64,000 nt of DNA from Bacillota bacterium (GCA_023410595.1 JAEYPO010000025.1:62001-126000); one strand, 5' to 3'; positions 8,709 to 18,296 are shown, numbered from the stretch's first letter. Made by a program: numbers and translations. Notes: generated from the letters alone by a model not told the origin.

Positions 8709-10985
8709 CTAGCGCCCCAGCAGTATGCGCCGCCACAGGTATACCGATAAGCCGAGATGTTCTCTTAAGCGCTTTTCCAGCGCGGCACTGAATTCGCACA
8801 TCTTTTCCACATCTGCGTCGCTTGGCTCTTCGAGCCGGAAACGCATTTTAATGACTGGACTGCACGCGGCCGTCATTTCCTCCGTGCGAAGGTACGCGTT
8901 GACGCGCCGCGCAAAGCTCGTTATTGTATCCCCGGTCTCCTGCCGCAAGCCAAAGAAAGCAACCTGACGCAGTATTTTCGTATAGCAGGCGCTTAGCCTT
9001 TCGCCTGCCGCTCTATATTTGCGGCAGAGCCTCCTGTAATATCTGCCCGAGCCCGTCAGCAGGAGTACGCGAACGGTCGTAAAAAGCCCGAGCGCAACAG
9101 CAAGGCACATTATCGTTATCAGCGCTGCTTTGACTTCGACAGACATACCGCCGTTTTCGGCAGCATCGGTAACATCTTCGGATAATATGTCGAGCGAAGG
9201 CACAGGCGTTTCCGCGGTTGCCTGCCCCCCGGAATTGTTTTGGTCTATCATTGCGTTTTCGTCGAAGTTCCAGCCCGAAGCGTCGAACGTGAGCCATCCT
9301 ATACCCTTGAAATAGATTTCAGTCCATGCGTGCGCGGTGGCGTTCGTGGCAAGAAATGAATTACCGGCGCTGGTCGCCGGATTCCTCTTCAGCGCGTAGC
9401 CGGTAACGAAGCGCGCGGGAAGGCCCTCGGCGCGCGCGAGCACCGTCATTGCGCTTGCGAAATAGACGCAATAGCCTTCGCGCTTTTGTAGGAAATATTC
9501 CACAAAGTCCATGCTTTCCGGCGGACTTCCGGGGGTGAGCGTATATCTGCAGTTTAATGCGAGCCAGTTTTCTATGGCCTTGGCTTTTTCATAGTGCGTT
9601 TCGCAGTCTTTGGTGATTTGTGATGCTTTCTGGTATACGCTGTTTGGCAGAGAGTCGGGCAGCTGTAGATATTCTGAGCATATCCCGTCCCAGACGCTAT
9701 CAGCCTCGTTTTCTGTCAGCGATTCAAGCGCCGCCATATTGGCGTCAAAGTCCTCCAGGCTTCTGTTGAATATAACGGTATTGATCACATAGCGCATCGA
9801 TCTGTGGGAAACCGAGGTGAAAAGCTCTGATTGCCTGTTAAAGAACACGCCGGAGACGTCCATAGTTCTGCTCTCAAGCGATTGCAATTGCCCTGCGGAA
9901 AAAAGAGTCCTTCCGCGCTCCGAATACGCAATGCTGAGTTTTGCGGAGTGGGTAAGCTTGGCAAACAGCTCTTTAGCCTTGCCGCCTGCGGTCTTAGAAA
10001 GGCCGAACACTTCGTCGCGTGTCTTCTGCCATACTGAACTTGTCAGCCTGAACCTGCGCAGCGCATTCGCGTCATACCACCTATGGCCGTCGTAAGCATC
10101 GTAGACAGCGCCCTTAAGGCGCACGGGCGAGTTGGTTATAACGCTCATAACTACTGCGTTGCTTGGCGTTACGTTTCCTCCCAGCCTGTTTTCAAGCGGG
10201 GAAAAGCCCGAGACGCCTATATTAAAGCTTCCTTGTACGGGGCCGTCGCTGTCTCCCCATCCGAAATAATCACTTATGTCTTCTACCATATTGAAAAGCC
10301 CTCTCGATTGCCAGTCTCCGTCATTCTTAGGACTTATCACGACCGATAGGAAAATAACAATGGGTACGATAATTAAAGCTGTCATAACGAGCAGCGCGCT
10401 CGAAATGCCGTCCTCTTTGGGCAGCCTCTTGTTTATACGGTTGCCCACCGCCTTTGCAATAGATAAGAATACTACAGCAAGAAGCATATAGAAAACAGGC
10501 CAGAACACCGGGGAGTTGCCCGAATATGCCCATATAAGCAGCCCGAGCGCGGCGGGGGGCAGAACGGGAAAGAAAAACAGCTTGCGAAAATACAGGTATG
10601 AAACAGCCGCGGCGGGAAACGCCGCGGCAAGCTCGACCGCAATAATGCTGCCGTTCGTCGAATAAGGCGCGGTTGGGGGGTAAGACGCGGCGCACCAGCG
10701 GACGAAGCCGCCCAAATAATCCCAGAGCTCCCGGTTTAAGTCCAGTATGGTCGAAATGAGCAGCGTCAGCGCTAAAACGGCGCCTATTAAGGCGGGAAAA
10801 AGCCACCATTTGCGCGTAAACAAAACAATGAGCCCGAGGTCGGCAATAATCAGTAAAATGCAGTCGCCATAACCGACAGCGAATCCCGCGGACGGCAGAA
10901 ACATGGAGCAGACAGAAGCGCCCAGCAATATGCAGCAGAACATATCCGTAAGGAAAGCGGCGAGTTTTGATTTTAAAAACTTCAT
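8709..10985 (-). CDS. Membrane transglutaminase-like protein (TgpA type)
   Basis: This 758-residue membrane protein begins with about six hydrophobic segments and then has a large outside domain with a transglutaminase core. The core shows the catalytic Cys in REGYCVYFASAMTVLARAEGLPARFVTGY, the His in ATAHAWTEIYF and the Asp in WLTFDASGW. A further membrane helix (VKAALITIMCLAVALGLF) and a cytoplasmic tail with a DUF4129-like look close the protein. The start at 10985 follows GGGAGG; a longer frame to 11048 overlaps the upstream gene. It is the last gene of a MoxR / DUF58 / transglutaminase operon, a widespread set of unclear function thought to act on envelope or secreted proteins. Confidence 0.9.
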   Translation of the reverse strand: MKFLKSKLAAFLTDMFCCILLGASVCSMFLPSAGFAVGYGDCILLIIADLGLIVLFTRKWWLFPALIGAVLALTLLISTILDLNRELWDYLGGFVRWCAASYPPTAPYSTNGSIIAVELAAAFPAAAVSYLYFRKLFFFPVLPPAALGLLIWAYSGNSPVFWPVFYMLLAVVFLSIAKAVGNRINKRLPKEDGISSALLVMTALIIVPIVIFLSVVISPKNDGDWQSRGLFNMVEDISDYFGWGDSDGPVQGSFNIGVSGFSPLENRLGGNVTPSNAVVMSVITNSPVRLKGAVYDAYDGHRWYDANALRRFRLTSSVWQKTRDEVFGLSKTAGGKAKELFAKLTHSAKLSIAYSERGRTLFSAGQLQSLESRTMDVSGVFFNRQSELFTSVSHRSMRYVINTVIFNRSLEDFDANMAALESLTENEADSVWDGICSEYLQLPDSLPNSVYQKASQITKDCETHYEKAKAIENWLALNCRYTLTPGSPPESMDFVEYFLQKREGYCVYFASAMTVLARAEGLPARFVTGYALKRNPATSAGNSFLATNATAHAWTEIYFKGIGWLTFDASGWNFDENAMIDQNNSGGQATAETPVPSLDILSEDVTDAAENGGMSVEVKAALITIMCLAVALGLFTTVRVLLLTGSGRYYRRLCRKYRAAGERLSACYTKILRQVAFFGLRQETGDTITSFARRVNAYLRTEEMTAACSPVIKMRFRLEEPSDADVEKMCEFSAALEKRLREHLGLSVYLWRRILLGR

Positions 10986-10998
10986 CGGTCCCTCCCAG

Positions 10999-12162
10999 CT
11001 AGAACAGGCTCTGCAGCGACTCCGCGGCGTTTGCGCCCGCATCGACATACAGCGTGTGGACGCGGCCGCCGGGCTTTATCCCGCCTACGACGATCATCGT
11101 AACCGAATGATAAGGCGCGAGCGCCTTTTCAAGCGTCAGCATACCGTCCTTATCGGCGACTCTGGTTAGCACAAAAAGAGCGTGAGCCTCGGTAAAATCG
11201 TGGCCGGCTCTGGCAAACATGCCGTAAACGTCGGCTTTATCGGTGAAAGGCAGTACCGCAAGGTGCCTGCGGACGTTCTCAAAATCCGCAATGCTTGCGC
11301 ATTCCGCCGGCCTTGAAAAATCAGCGCTGTTAACTACGCGTACGCTGCGGTTCTGCCTAAGGTTATGCAGCGCGATGCACGCGGCGCATTCGCATATAGT
11401 ATCGGCGTATATAAGGGCGTCTTCGCCGGTAAGCCCGTGCGTATATGTATCGACGAATATCAGCACGCGTTCCTTTTCCGGATACTCATATTGCTTGATA
11501 AAAAGCTTGCCCTGCTGCGCGCTCTTTTTCCAATGCACTTGCCGCAGAGAGTCGCCCGGGTGGTAAAGACGTACGCCCGAGATGCTGTCACCCTGCTCCG
11601 CCTGCTTGAGGTAAGCGTCGCCAAAAAGTTTGGTGTCGAGTATATCGGACGAGACCGCGGCGGGAATCTGCGCCTTTGGAAGCACAATAAGTTCGGGCAT
11701 ACGGTAATACGAGAACCAGCGCATATCAAACGGAAACGAGACGAGGCCGAATATATCGGTTATCTTAAGCTTTGTCATGCCTATGTTGTACCGCCCGCGG
11801 TAAGGAGTCGCTACGGGTATCTTAAACGTTTTGCCGGAGTAGGGTGCGACGCTGAATACGAGCTGCACGTTTTCGCCGTACGATACGACGTCGACATGGA
11901 CTTCCATAAGCGACAGAGGAAAAGGCCTTTCGTTGGCGATCTCAAGCTGCAGTGTGGCTTCTTTGCCTTTAACGCAGCTTTTATGCGAAAGCTCCTGTCT
12001 GAATTTGAACGTCTTAACCGTCCAAAGGCTTATGGCAAGCACGGATATAACGGTGAGCAACTGAGTGAGGAAGACAATAAAAAATACGCGCAAGCCGGAA
12101 TATATGCCCGCAATAAAGGCTATTGCCATAACCGAATAGTATATCCATCTGAAAAGCTTCAT
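10999..12162 (-). CDS. DUF58 domain-containing protein
   Basis: This 387-residue protein starts with two hydrophobic segments and carries the DUF58 signature GDSLRQVHWKKSAQQGKLFIKQYE near the middle. A von Willebrand A-like fold follows, with the strand RVLIFVDTYTHGL. DUF58 proteins nearly always pair with a MoxR ATPase, which may act on them as a chaperone. Its ATG overlaps the MoxR stop as ATGA, and the transglutaminase gene begins 13 bases after its stop, so the three are one operon. Biochemical function is not established for the family. Confidence 0.9.
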   Translation of the reverse strand: MKLFRWIYYSVMAIAFIAGIYSGLRVFFIVFLTQLLTVISVLAISLWTVKTFKFRQELSHKSCVKGKEATLQLEIANERPFPLSLMEVHVDVVSYGENVQLVFSVAPYSGKTFKIPVATPYRGRYNIGMTKLKITDIFGLVSFPFDMRWFSYYRMPELIVLPKAQIPAAVSSDILDTKLFGDAYLKQAEQGDSISGVRLYHPGDSLRQVHWKKSAQQGKLFIKQYEYPEKERVLIFVDTYTHGLTGEDALIYADTICECAACIALHNLRQNRSVRVVNSADFSRPAECASIADFENVRRHLAVLPFTDKADVYGMFARAGHDFTEAHALFVLTRVADKDGMLTLEKALAPYHSVTMIVVGGIKPGGRVHTLYVDAGANAAESLQSLF

Positions 12163-13109
12163 GACACCCCAGGCACCTTTATGACGCGCAGTATCGCGCT
12201 CAGCAGCGATTCCGGCGTTTCTTTGTCCTGATTAGCCTGCAGATTCAGCATTATTCGGTGCGCAAGCACAGGCTCAGCCATCGACTGAACATCGTCGGGA
12301 AGCGTATAGTCACGGCCCTTAAGCATTGCGTTTGCCATCGCGGCGTTCATTAGCGCGAGCGAGCCGCGGGGGCTTACGCCCAGCGAGATTTTAGGGTTGC
12401 TGCGCGTCGCTTCCGCTATGGACACGATATACGATAACACAGGCTCGGCGCATTTAATACCGGCGTGCAGCTCCCTAAGGCGCATTACGTCTTCTCCGCT
12501 TGCCACGGCGGTGAGAGAGGCCAAAGGCTTTGAGCCCTTGTTGCGCTTCAGTATGTCAAGCTCTTCGCTGCGCTTTGGGTAGCCCATAGAGACTTTCAGC
12601 AGAAAGCGATCGAGCTGGGCTTCGGGAAGCGGATACGTGCCGACATGCTCCACCGGGTTTTGAGTGGCGAGTACGATAAACGGCTGCGGAACGCTGTAGC
12701 ACACTCCGTCGATGGTGACCTGGCCTTCCTGCATTACCTCCAGCAGGCTGGACTGAGTTTTCGGGCTTGTGCGGTTTATCTCGTCGGCAAGCACTACCTG
12801 CGCCATTACGCCGCCGAAGTTTACCTCCCGCTCGCCCGTTTTTAAATTAAAGCTCGTAAAACCCGTTACGTCGGAGGGCAGCACGTCGGGCGTGAATTGT
12901 ATGCGCTTAAAGCTGCAGCTCAGCGAACGCGCGAGCGCCGAGACGAGCGTAGTCTTGCCGAGGCCGGGCGCGTCTTCTATCAAAACATGCCCGCCGCAGA
13001 CAAGTGCGCAGAGTACGAGCTCGACGGCGCGCTCCTTTCCGACAATGACTTTCGCGATATTGTCTTTTATGCGTTGTATTAAATCAAGAGTTTCTTTTTC
13101 ATCGGTCAT
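12159..13109 (-). CDS. MoxR family AAA+ ATPase
   Basis: This protein of about 316 residues is a MoxR-type AAA+ ATPase, thought to act as a chaperone on DUF58/VWA partner proteins. Walker A is EDAPGLGKTT (residues 45-54) and Walker B is VVLADEINR. The sensor region follows in ATQNPVEHVGTYPLPEAQLDRF. I place the start at 13109 because AAAGGA lies 11 bases upstream; an ATG at 13118 is only 2 bases from that site. It is the first gene of the MoxR / DUF58 / transglutaminase operon. A TATAAT-rich region at about 13215-13235 is the probable promoter area, shared back to back with tex. Confidence 0.93.
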   Translation of the reverse strand: MTDEKETLDLIQRIKDNIAKVIVGKERAVELVLCALVCGGHVLIEDAPGLGKTTLVSALARSLSCSFKRIQFTPDVLPSDVTGFTSFNLKTGEREVNFGGVMAQVVLADEINRTSPKTQSSLLEVMQEGQVTIDGVCYSVPQPFIVLATQNPVEHVGTYPLPEAQLDRFLLKVSMGYPKRSEELDILKRNKGSKPLASLTAVASGEDVMRLRELHAGIKCAEPVLSYIVSIAEATRSNPKISLGVSPRGSLALMNAAMANAMLKGRDYTLPDDVQSMAEPVLAHRIMLNLQANQDKETPESLLSAILRVIKVPGVS

Positions 13110-13308
13110 AGCTGCCATTGTCCTTTCAGTGGCTGTTTGATTTCTTGAAAAATTGATCTTGTGTGTAAGCAAAGCTGCTTATAAAATAAGTTTTATGCTG
13201 AAAATACGCCATATTATAACATTATATAGCGTCTATTACCATATCATTTTTTGCCTCAAAATTTTTACCTTACGTGTAAATTCGTTTTCAAAGAAAAGTA
13301 ATTGTCTA

Positions 13309-13338
13309 TGGACGTAATAAAACGCTTTTTGGTATAAT
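13309..13338 (+). promoter_or_regulatory. Probable promoter of tex
   Basis: TGGACG (13309-13314) and TATAAT (13333-13338) are 18 bases apart. They lie about 20 bases before the ribosome site AAAGGAG of tex. Confidence 0.55.
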
Positions 13339-13374
13339 ATCTCTGATATAATAACCCAAAAGGAGAACAAACAA

Positions 13375-15528
13375 CTGGACATTATAAAAACACTTTCCGA
13401 AGAATATAAAACCCCGACGGCGTATGTAAAAAATATTGTTGAGCTCGTGGACGGCGGCAACACGATACCGTTCATAGCCCGCTACCGCAAAGAGATGACC
13501 GGCTCGATGGACGACCAGGTGCTGCGCGAGCTTTCGGGCAGGCTCGGCTACCTTCGCAATCTTGAAAAGCGCAAGGAAGAAGTTACGGCCTCTATAACGG
13601 AAGCAGGAAAATGGACGGACGAGCTTTCAAAAGCTCTGGAGAAAGCGGGGACTTTAGCGGAAGTAGAGGATATCTACAGGCCATATAAGCCCAAGCGCAA
13701 GACGCGCGCTTCAGTCGCGAGGGAAAAGGGCTTAGAGCCGCTTGCCGAAGCTATACTTTTGCAGTACGCCTCATTTAGTCCGCTTAAAGAAGCCCAAAGG
13801 TACATAAGCGAAGACAAAGGCGTGAACACCGCGGAAGAAGCGCTGCAGGGCGCGTCGGATATAATAGCGGAGATAATAAGCGACGACGCAGATTTGAGAA
13901 AGACGCTGCGGGAATATCTGTGGCGCAACGGCGACGTCGTTGTTTCCTCCGACTGCGAAGAGGACAGCATTTATGCCATGTACAGGGATTTCTCCGAACC
14001 GGTTTTTAAAATAGCCGGCCACAGAGTGCTCGCAATAGACAGAGGCGAACGCGAGGGAGTGCTGAAAGTCAAGGTGCAGGCCGAAAAGGAAAGGCTGCTT
14101 TTGTTTATAAACAACGCGTATGTAAAGGGGACAAACGAGAGCTCCAGGCTTGTGCAAGCGGCGGGAGAGGACGCGCTCTCGCGGCTTATACTGCCTGCGC
14201 TGGAACGCGAAATAAGAGCGGCGCTTACGGAAAAAGCGGACGAGAACGCGATAAAGGTATTTGCTTCGAACTTAAAGAACCTGCTGATGCAGCCTCCCGT
14301 CAAGGGAAAAAACGTGCTCGGGCTCGACCCTGCGTACCGCACGGGATGCAAGCTCGCGGTAGTGGACGAAACGGGTAAAGTGCTGCACACAGCCGTCATA
14401 TATCCGACGCCGCCGCAGAACAAGGTTATTGAGGCCGCCGAAACGCTCAAAAACCTGATAAGAAAGTTTGGCATAACCGCCATCTCTATAGGCAACGGCA
14501 CAGCTTCGCGGGAATCGGAGGAGTTTGTGGCAGCCGTTTTGAAGGACATGGGGTATCCCGCTTCATATATGGTGGTGAGCGAGGCGGGAGCGTCAGTCTA
14601 CTCGGCTTCAAAACTTGCCGCCGAGGAGTTTCCCGAATACGACGTTTCGCTGCGCAGCGCCGTATCCATAGCGCGCAGGCTGCAGGACCCACTTGCCGAG
14701 CTTGTGAAGATAGACCCGAAAGCGATAGGCGTAGGGCAGTATCAGCACGACATGCCCGAAAACCTGCTGGAAGACGCGCTGGGAGGCGTCGTGGAAGACT
14801 GCGTGAACGCGGTGGGCGTCGACCTCAATACCGCATCGCATTCGCTGCTTTCACATATCGCGGGCATCAACAATCAGACAGCTAAAAATATCGTGACGTA
14901 TCGCGAGCAAAAAGGACACTTTAAAAGCCGCGAGGAATTGACGGACGTTCCTAAACTGGGGAAAAAGGCGTTTGAGCAATGCGCGGGGTTCCTGCGCGTA
15001 GCGGAAAGCGCGAATGTTCTTGATAATACCGCCGTTCATCCGGAAAGCTACGGCGCGGCCTTAAAGCTACTGTCCATAAGCGGGCTTGCGTTGGAAGATG
15101 TGAGAAAGAAACAGCTTTCCGTTCTTCCATTAAAGCTGAAAGCCGCCGGCGCGGAAGCGTTGGCTGCGCAGATAGGCGTGGGCGTGCCTACGCTGCTGGA
15201 TATTGCGGACGAGCTTCAGCGTCCGGGGCGCGACCCAAGGGAAAACCTGCCGCAGCCCATGCTGCGCAAAGACGTGCTGAAGCTGGAGGATCTGAAACCG
15301 GGAATGGAGCTGAAAGGCACGGTACGCAACGTCATCGACTTCGGGGCTTTTGTGGACATAGGCGTTCACGAAGACGGTCTGGTGCACATATCGCAGATTG
15401 CCGACAGGTTCATAAAGCATCCTTGTGAGGTCGTCAAGGTAGGAGACATCGTAACCGTAAGGGTACTAGATGTGGACGTGAAAAGAAAGCGCATCGCGCT
15501 TACCATGAAAAGCGCGAAGAAGCCATGA
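13375..15528 (+). CDS. tex: Tex family RNA-binding protein with a CTG start
   Basis: This protein of about 717 residues matches Tex, a conserved cytoplasmic nucleic-acid-binding protein linked to transcription. The order is an N-terminal helical region (IPFIARYRKEMTGSMDDQVLR), a YqgF-like nuclease fold (NVLGLDPAYRTGCKLAVVD), a helix-hairpin-helix part (LNTASHSLLSHIAGI) and a C-terminal S1 domain (GTVRNVIDFGAFVDIGVHEDGLVH). The first ATG-like start in frame would cut off the conserved N-terminus. The frame instead reads back to CTG at 13375, giving DIIKTLSEEY as in other Tex proteins, with AAAGGAG 9 bases upstream. No ATG, GTG or TTG lies in frame between that site and the conserved start. Confidence 0.93.
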   Translation: MDIIKTLSEEYKTPTAYVKNIVELVDGGNTIPFIARYRKEMTGSMDDQVLRELSGRLGYLRNLEKRKEEVTASITEAGKWTDELSKALEKAGTLAEVEDIYRPYKPKRKTRASVAREKGLEPLAEAILLQYASFSPLKEAQRYISEDKGVNTAEEALQGASDIIAEIISDDADLRKTLREYLWRNGDVVVSSDCEEDSIYAMYRDFSEPVFKIAGHRVLAIDRGEREGVLKVKVQAEKERLLLFINNAYVKGTNESSRLVQAAGEDALSRLILPALEREIRAALTEKADENAIKVFASNLKNLLMQPPVKGKNVLGLDPAYRTGCKLAVVDETGKVLHTAVIYPTPPQNKVIEAAETLKNLIRKFGITAISIGNGTASRESEEFVAAVLKDMGYPASYMVVSEAGASVYSASKLAAEEFPEYDVSLRSAVSIARRLQDPLAELVKIDPKAIGVGQYQHDMPENLLEDALGGVVEDCVNAVGVDLNTASHSLLSHIAGINNQTAKNIVTYREQKGHFKSREELTDVPKLGKKAFEQCAGFLRVAESANVLDNTAVHPESYGAALKLLSISGLALEDVRKKQLSVLPLKLKAAGAEALAAQIGVGVPTLLDIADELQRPGRDPRENLPQPMLRKDVLKLEDLKPGMELKGTVRNVIDFGAFVDIGVHEDGLVHISQIADRFIKHPCEVVKVGDIVTVRVLDVDVKRKRIALTMKSAKKP

Positions 15529-15566
15529 TATACGGTTAAAAAAGTAATAAAGAGAAGATATATACA

Positions 15567-15602
15567 GGAAGGCAAACGGACTACCGGAGCCTTTCTTTTT
15601 TG
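15567..15602 (+). terminator. Terminator after tex
   Basis: AAGGC (15569-15573) pairs with GCCTT (15589-15593), with an inner GG/CC pair, and is followed by a run of T broken by one C. It ends tex before the purine operon promoter. Confidence 0.65.
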
Positions 15603-15647
15603 TGCTCTGAAACGCGGCGGCGTAAAGCTTAAAGACAGGCGTTTCGC

Positions 15648-15676
15648 TTGACAGCCTGCCATATGAGTGCTATATT
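15648..15676 (+). promoter_or_regulatory. Promoter of the purine-degradation operon
   Basis: TTGACA (15648-15653) and TATATT (15671-15676) are separated by exactly 17 bases, a near-consensus vegetative promoter. It would start a leader of about 180 bases before ygeY. Confidence 0.8.
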
Positions 15677-15692
15677 TTGAGCATAAATAATA

Positions 15693-15707
15693 TTTTGGTA
15701 ACCAAAA
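15693..15707. promoter_or_regulatory. Palindrome in the ygeY leader, possible operator
   Basis: TTTTGGT and ACCAAAA flank a central A, a perfect 15-base inverted repeat just after the predicted transcription start. The TGGT-N-ACCA core resembles sites of GntR-family regulators. Further GTAAC-like words recur downstream. No regulator is assigned. Confidence 0.45.
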
Positions 15708-15808
15708 AAAATTTGTAACTCAGTTATTCTTATTGCAACTCTTCGCGAGCCGCGAAATATTAAAAACCGCAGTGTAACTTTTAGGTAACGGCATTATTCA
15801 ATACGGAT

Positions 15809-15836
15809 CCCCGGCAAGTCGTGAAACTTACTGGGG
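15809..15836 (+). repeat. CGTGAG-type hairpin repeat in the ygeY leader
   Basis: CCCCGGCAAGT, loop CGTGAA, then ACTTACTGGGG. Two positions of the stem are mismatched compared with the archetype. It lies in the 5' leader, 28 bases before the ygeY start. Confidence 0.85.
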
Positions 15837-15863
15837 TAAATACTGATAAGGAGCATACGTACC

Positions 15864-17087
15864 ATGGCCATTCACGAGAAAAACGGAGTATCCTGGAGCG
15901 AAATCAAATCAAGGGCGCAGAGCTGTGGGCCTCAGATGACGCGCTTTTTACGCGACCTCATAGCCATCCCGGGCGAGAGCTGCGGCGAGAGAAATGTTAT
16001 CGAGCGCATTAAAAAAGAAATGCAGGCTGTGGGTTTTGATAAGGTTGAAACAGACCCTATGGGAAACATACTGGGTACGATGGGCGGCGGCTCTAAAATA
16101 ATAGCCTTCGACGCGCACATAGACACGGTGAGCATAGGCAACAAAAGCAACTGGACGTTCGACCCTTACGAGGGCTTTGAGACGGACACGGAGATAGGCG
16201 GACGCGGCGCCTCCGATCAGCTGGGCGGCATAGTGAGCGCGGTTTACGGCGCGAAGATAATGAAAGAGCTTAACTTGCTCGCGGGTTATACGGTGCTTGT
16301 GACGGGCACTGTGCAGGAAGAGGACTGCGACGGCCTTTGCTGGCAGTACATAATCAACGAAGACGGAATTAAACCTGAATTCGTGGTAATCACGGAGCCT
16401 ACGGACGGCCGCATATACCGCGGACAGCGCGGAAGGATGGAGATACGCGTGGACGTGCAGGGCATATCCTGCCATGGCTCCGCGCCCGAGCGCGGCGACA
16501 ACGCAATATATAAGATGGCGGAAATAGTGCTGGAGGTACGCGCGCTGGGTGACAAGCTTAAATACGACGAGTTTCTCGGTAAAGGGACTCTTGCGGTATC
16601 CGAGATATTCTTCACGTCGCCTTCGCGATGCGCCGTGGCTGACAGCTGCGCGATCTCCATAGACAGGCGCCTTACGGACGGCGAGACGTATGAGTCGGCG
16701 CTGGAAGAGATAAGGCAGTTGCCGTCGGTAAAGAAATACAACGCGGACGTGTCCATGTATAAATACGACCGGCCTTCCTATACGAACCTCGTATATCCTA
16801 CGGACTGCTATTTCCCGACATGGGTCTCCCCGGCGGGCCATCCGGCAACCGTTGCGATGGCGGAAGCGTTCCGGGGCCTTTACGGCGAGCCTGTTATAGA
16901 CAAGTGGACGTTTTCCACGAACGGCGTGTCTATCATGGGCAGGTTCGGCATACCCTGCATTGGCCTCGGGCCGGGCAAAGAGGCGCAGGCACACGCGCCC
17001 AACGAAAAGACGTGGAAAGCGGACCTTGTCAAATGCGCCGCAGTTTACGCGGCGCTGCCCATATGCTACAGGCAACTTGATAAATAA
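15864..17087 (+). CDS. ygeY: YgeY family selenium metabolism-linked hydrolase (M20 fold)
   Basis: This 407-residue protein belongs to the M20 metallohydrolase family, YgeY branch, which is found with selenium-dependent molybdenum hydroxylases. It probably hydrolyses an amide or ureido intermediate in purine breakdown in the cytoplasm. Metal-binding patterns are IAFDAHIDTV, the glutamate pair in TVQEEDCDG, TEPTDGRIYRGQRG and the late GPGKEAQAHAPNE. The ATG at 15864 follows AAGGAG by 15 bases; this spacing is long, but the family N-terminus fits. It is the first gene of the operon, 14 bases before ygeW. Confidence 0.93.
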   Translation: MAIHEKNGVSWSEIKSRAQSCGPQMTRFLRDLIAIPGESCGERNVIERIKKEMQAVGFDKVETDPMGNILGTMGGGSKIIAFDAHIDTVSIGNKSNWTFDPYEGFETDTEIGGRGASDQLGGIVSAVYGAKIMKELNLLAGYTVLVTGTVQEEDCDGLCWQYIINEDGIKPEFVVITEPTDGRIYRGQRGRMEIRVDVQGISCHGSAPERGDNAIYKMAEIVLEVRALGDKLKYDEFLGKGTLAVSEIFFTSPSRCAVADSCAISIDRRLTDGETYESALEEIRQLPSVKKYNADVSMYKYDRPSYTNLVYPTDCYFPTWVSPAGHPATVAMAEAFRGLYGEPVIDKWTFSTNGVSIMGRFGIPCIGLGPGKEAQAHAPNEKTWKADLVKCAAVYAALPICYRQLDK

Positions 17088-17101
17088 AAAGGGGATATTA
17101 T

Positions 17102-18295
17102 ATGAGCACACTGGAACAACTTACAGAGCAGATAAAACGCCTTGATTTAAAAAAAATGTATAACGGCGACTTCTTCCTCACGTGGGAGAAGTCGGACGAC
17201 GAGCTTAAAGGAGTGTTTGCCGTTGCCGACGCGCTGCGCGCACTGCGCGAAAACAATACTTCATGCAGGATATTCGACAGCGGTCTCGGCATATCTATGT
17301 TCAGGGACAACTCTACGCGCACGCGCTTCAGCTTCGCTTCGGCGTGCAATCTCTTAGGACTCTCCGTGCAGGATTTCGACGAAGGCAAGTCGCAGATAGC
17401 GCACGGTGAGACGGTGCGCGAGACGGCTAATATGATATCGTTCATGGCGGACGTTATAGGCATACGCGACGATATGTATATAGGCAAGGGCAATAAGTTC
17501 ATGCACGATATCGTCGATTATGTAAGCGAAGGTTACAGCGATGGAGTGCTGCAGCAAAAGCCGACGCTCGTCAATCTGCAGTGCGACATAGACCATCCGA
17601 CGCAGGTCATGGCCGACATGCTGCATATCATACACCACTTCGGCGGAGCGGAGAATCTGCGCGGCAAGAAGATAGCCATGTCGTGGGCGTATTCGCCTTC
17701 GTACGGCAAGCCGCTTTCCGTGCCGCAGGGCGTAATCGGCCTGTTTACAAGGTTCGGCATGGACGTGACGCTGGCGCATCCCGAGGGCTACGAAGTAATG
17801 AGCGGCGTGGAAGACGTTGCACGAATGAACGCTGCCGCCTCGGGCGGTAGCTTTAATAAGACGAACAGCATGAGCGAAGCGTTTCGCGGTGCGGACATAG
17901 TTTACCCAAAGAGCTGGGCGCCGTACGCCGCTATGGAAACGCGCACGGAGATGTACGGGAACGGCGATATGGATGGCATACGTAAGTTGGAGAAGGAGAT
18001 GCTTGCGCACAACGCGAAGTACAAGGACTGGGAATGCACCGAGGATATGATGAAGCTTACGCGCGATGGAAACGCGCTATACCTGCACTGCCTGCCCGCC
18101 GATATCACCGGCGTTTCCTGCCGCGAGGGCGAAGTAGCCTCAAGCGTATTCGACAGGTACAGAGTGCCGCTTTATAAGGAAGCGGGCTTTAAGCCGTATA
18201 TAATAGCGGCCATGATATTCCTCGCGAAAGTAAGCGACCCGGCCGCGAAGCTGAATGAGCTTAAGCAAAAGGGCATAAAAAGATGGAACGTATGA
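17102..18295 (+). CDS. ygeW: YgeW, knotted carbamoyltransferase
   Basis: This 397-residue protein is a member of the aspartate/ornithine carbamoyltransferase superfamily, YgeW branch. The carbamoyl-phosphate loop is FRDNSTRTRFSF, followed by HPTQVMADM and HCLPADI, all standard for the fold. YgeW proteins have not been tied to a classical carbamoyltransferase substrate. In this setting the enzyme most likely works in reverse, taking a carbamoyl group from a purine-derived ureido compound and passing carbamoyl phosphate to the kinase encoded next. AAAAGGGG stands upstream of the ATG. The arcC gene begins 1 base after its stop. Confidence 0.93.
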   Translation: MSTLEQLTEQIKRLDLKKMYNGDFFLTWEKSDDELKGVFAVADALRALRENNTSCRIFDSGLGISMFRDNSTRTRFSFASACNLLGLSVQDFDEGKSQIAHGETVRETANMISFMADVIGIRDDMYIGKGNKFMHDIVDYVSEGYSDGVLQQKPTLVNLQCDIDHPTQVMADMLHIIHHFGGAENLRGKKIAMSWAYSPSYGKPLSVPQGVIGLFTRFGMDVTLAHPEGYEVMSGVEDVARMNAAASGGSFNKTNSMSEAFRGADIVYPKSWAPYAAMETRTEMYGNGDMDGIRKLEKEMLAHNAKYKDWECTEDMMKLTRDGNALYLHCLPADITGVSCREGEVASSVFDRYRVPLYKEAGFKPYIIAAMIFLAKVSDPAAKLNELKQKGIKRWNV

Positions 18296-18296
18296 T

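Noticed and set aside
8709..12162. Long frames on the plus strand opposite the DUF58 and transglutaminase genes.
   Set aside because: They are shadows of well-supported leftward genes with family motifs and overlapping starts and stops.
15948..17111. A 387-codon leftward frame opposite ygeY.
   Set aside because: It has no family pattern and mirrors the ygeY gene, whose metal motifs and operon position are clear.
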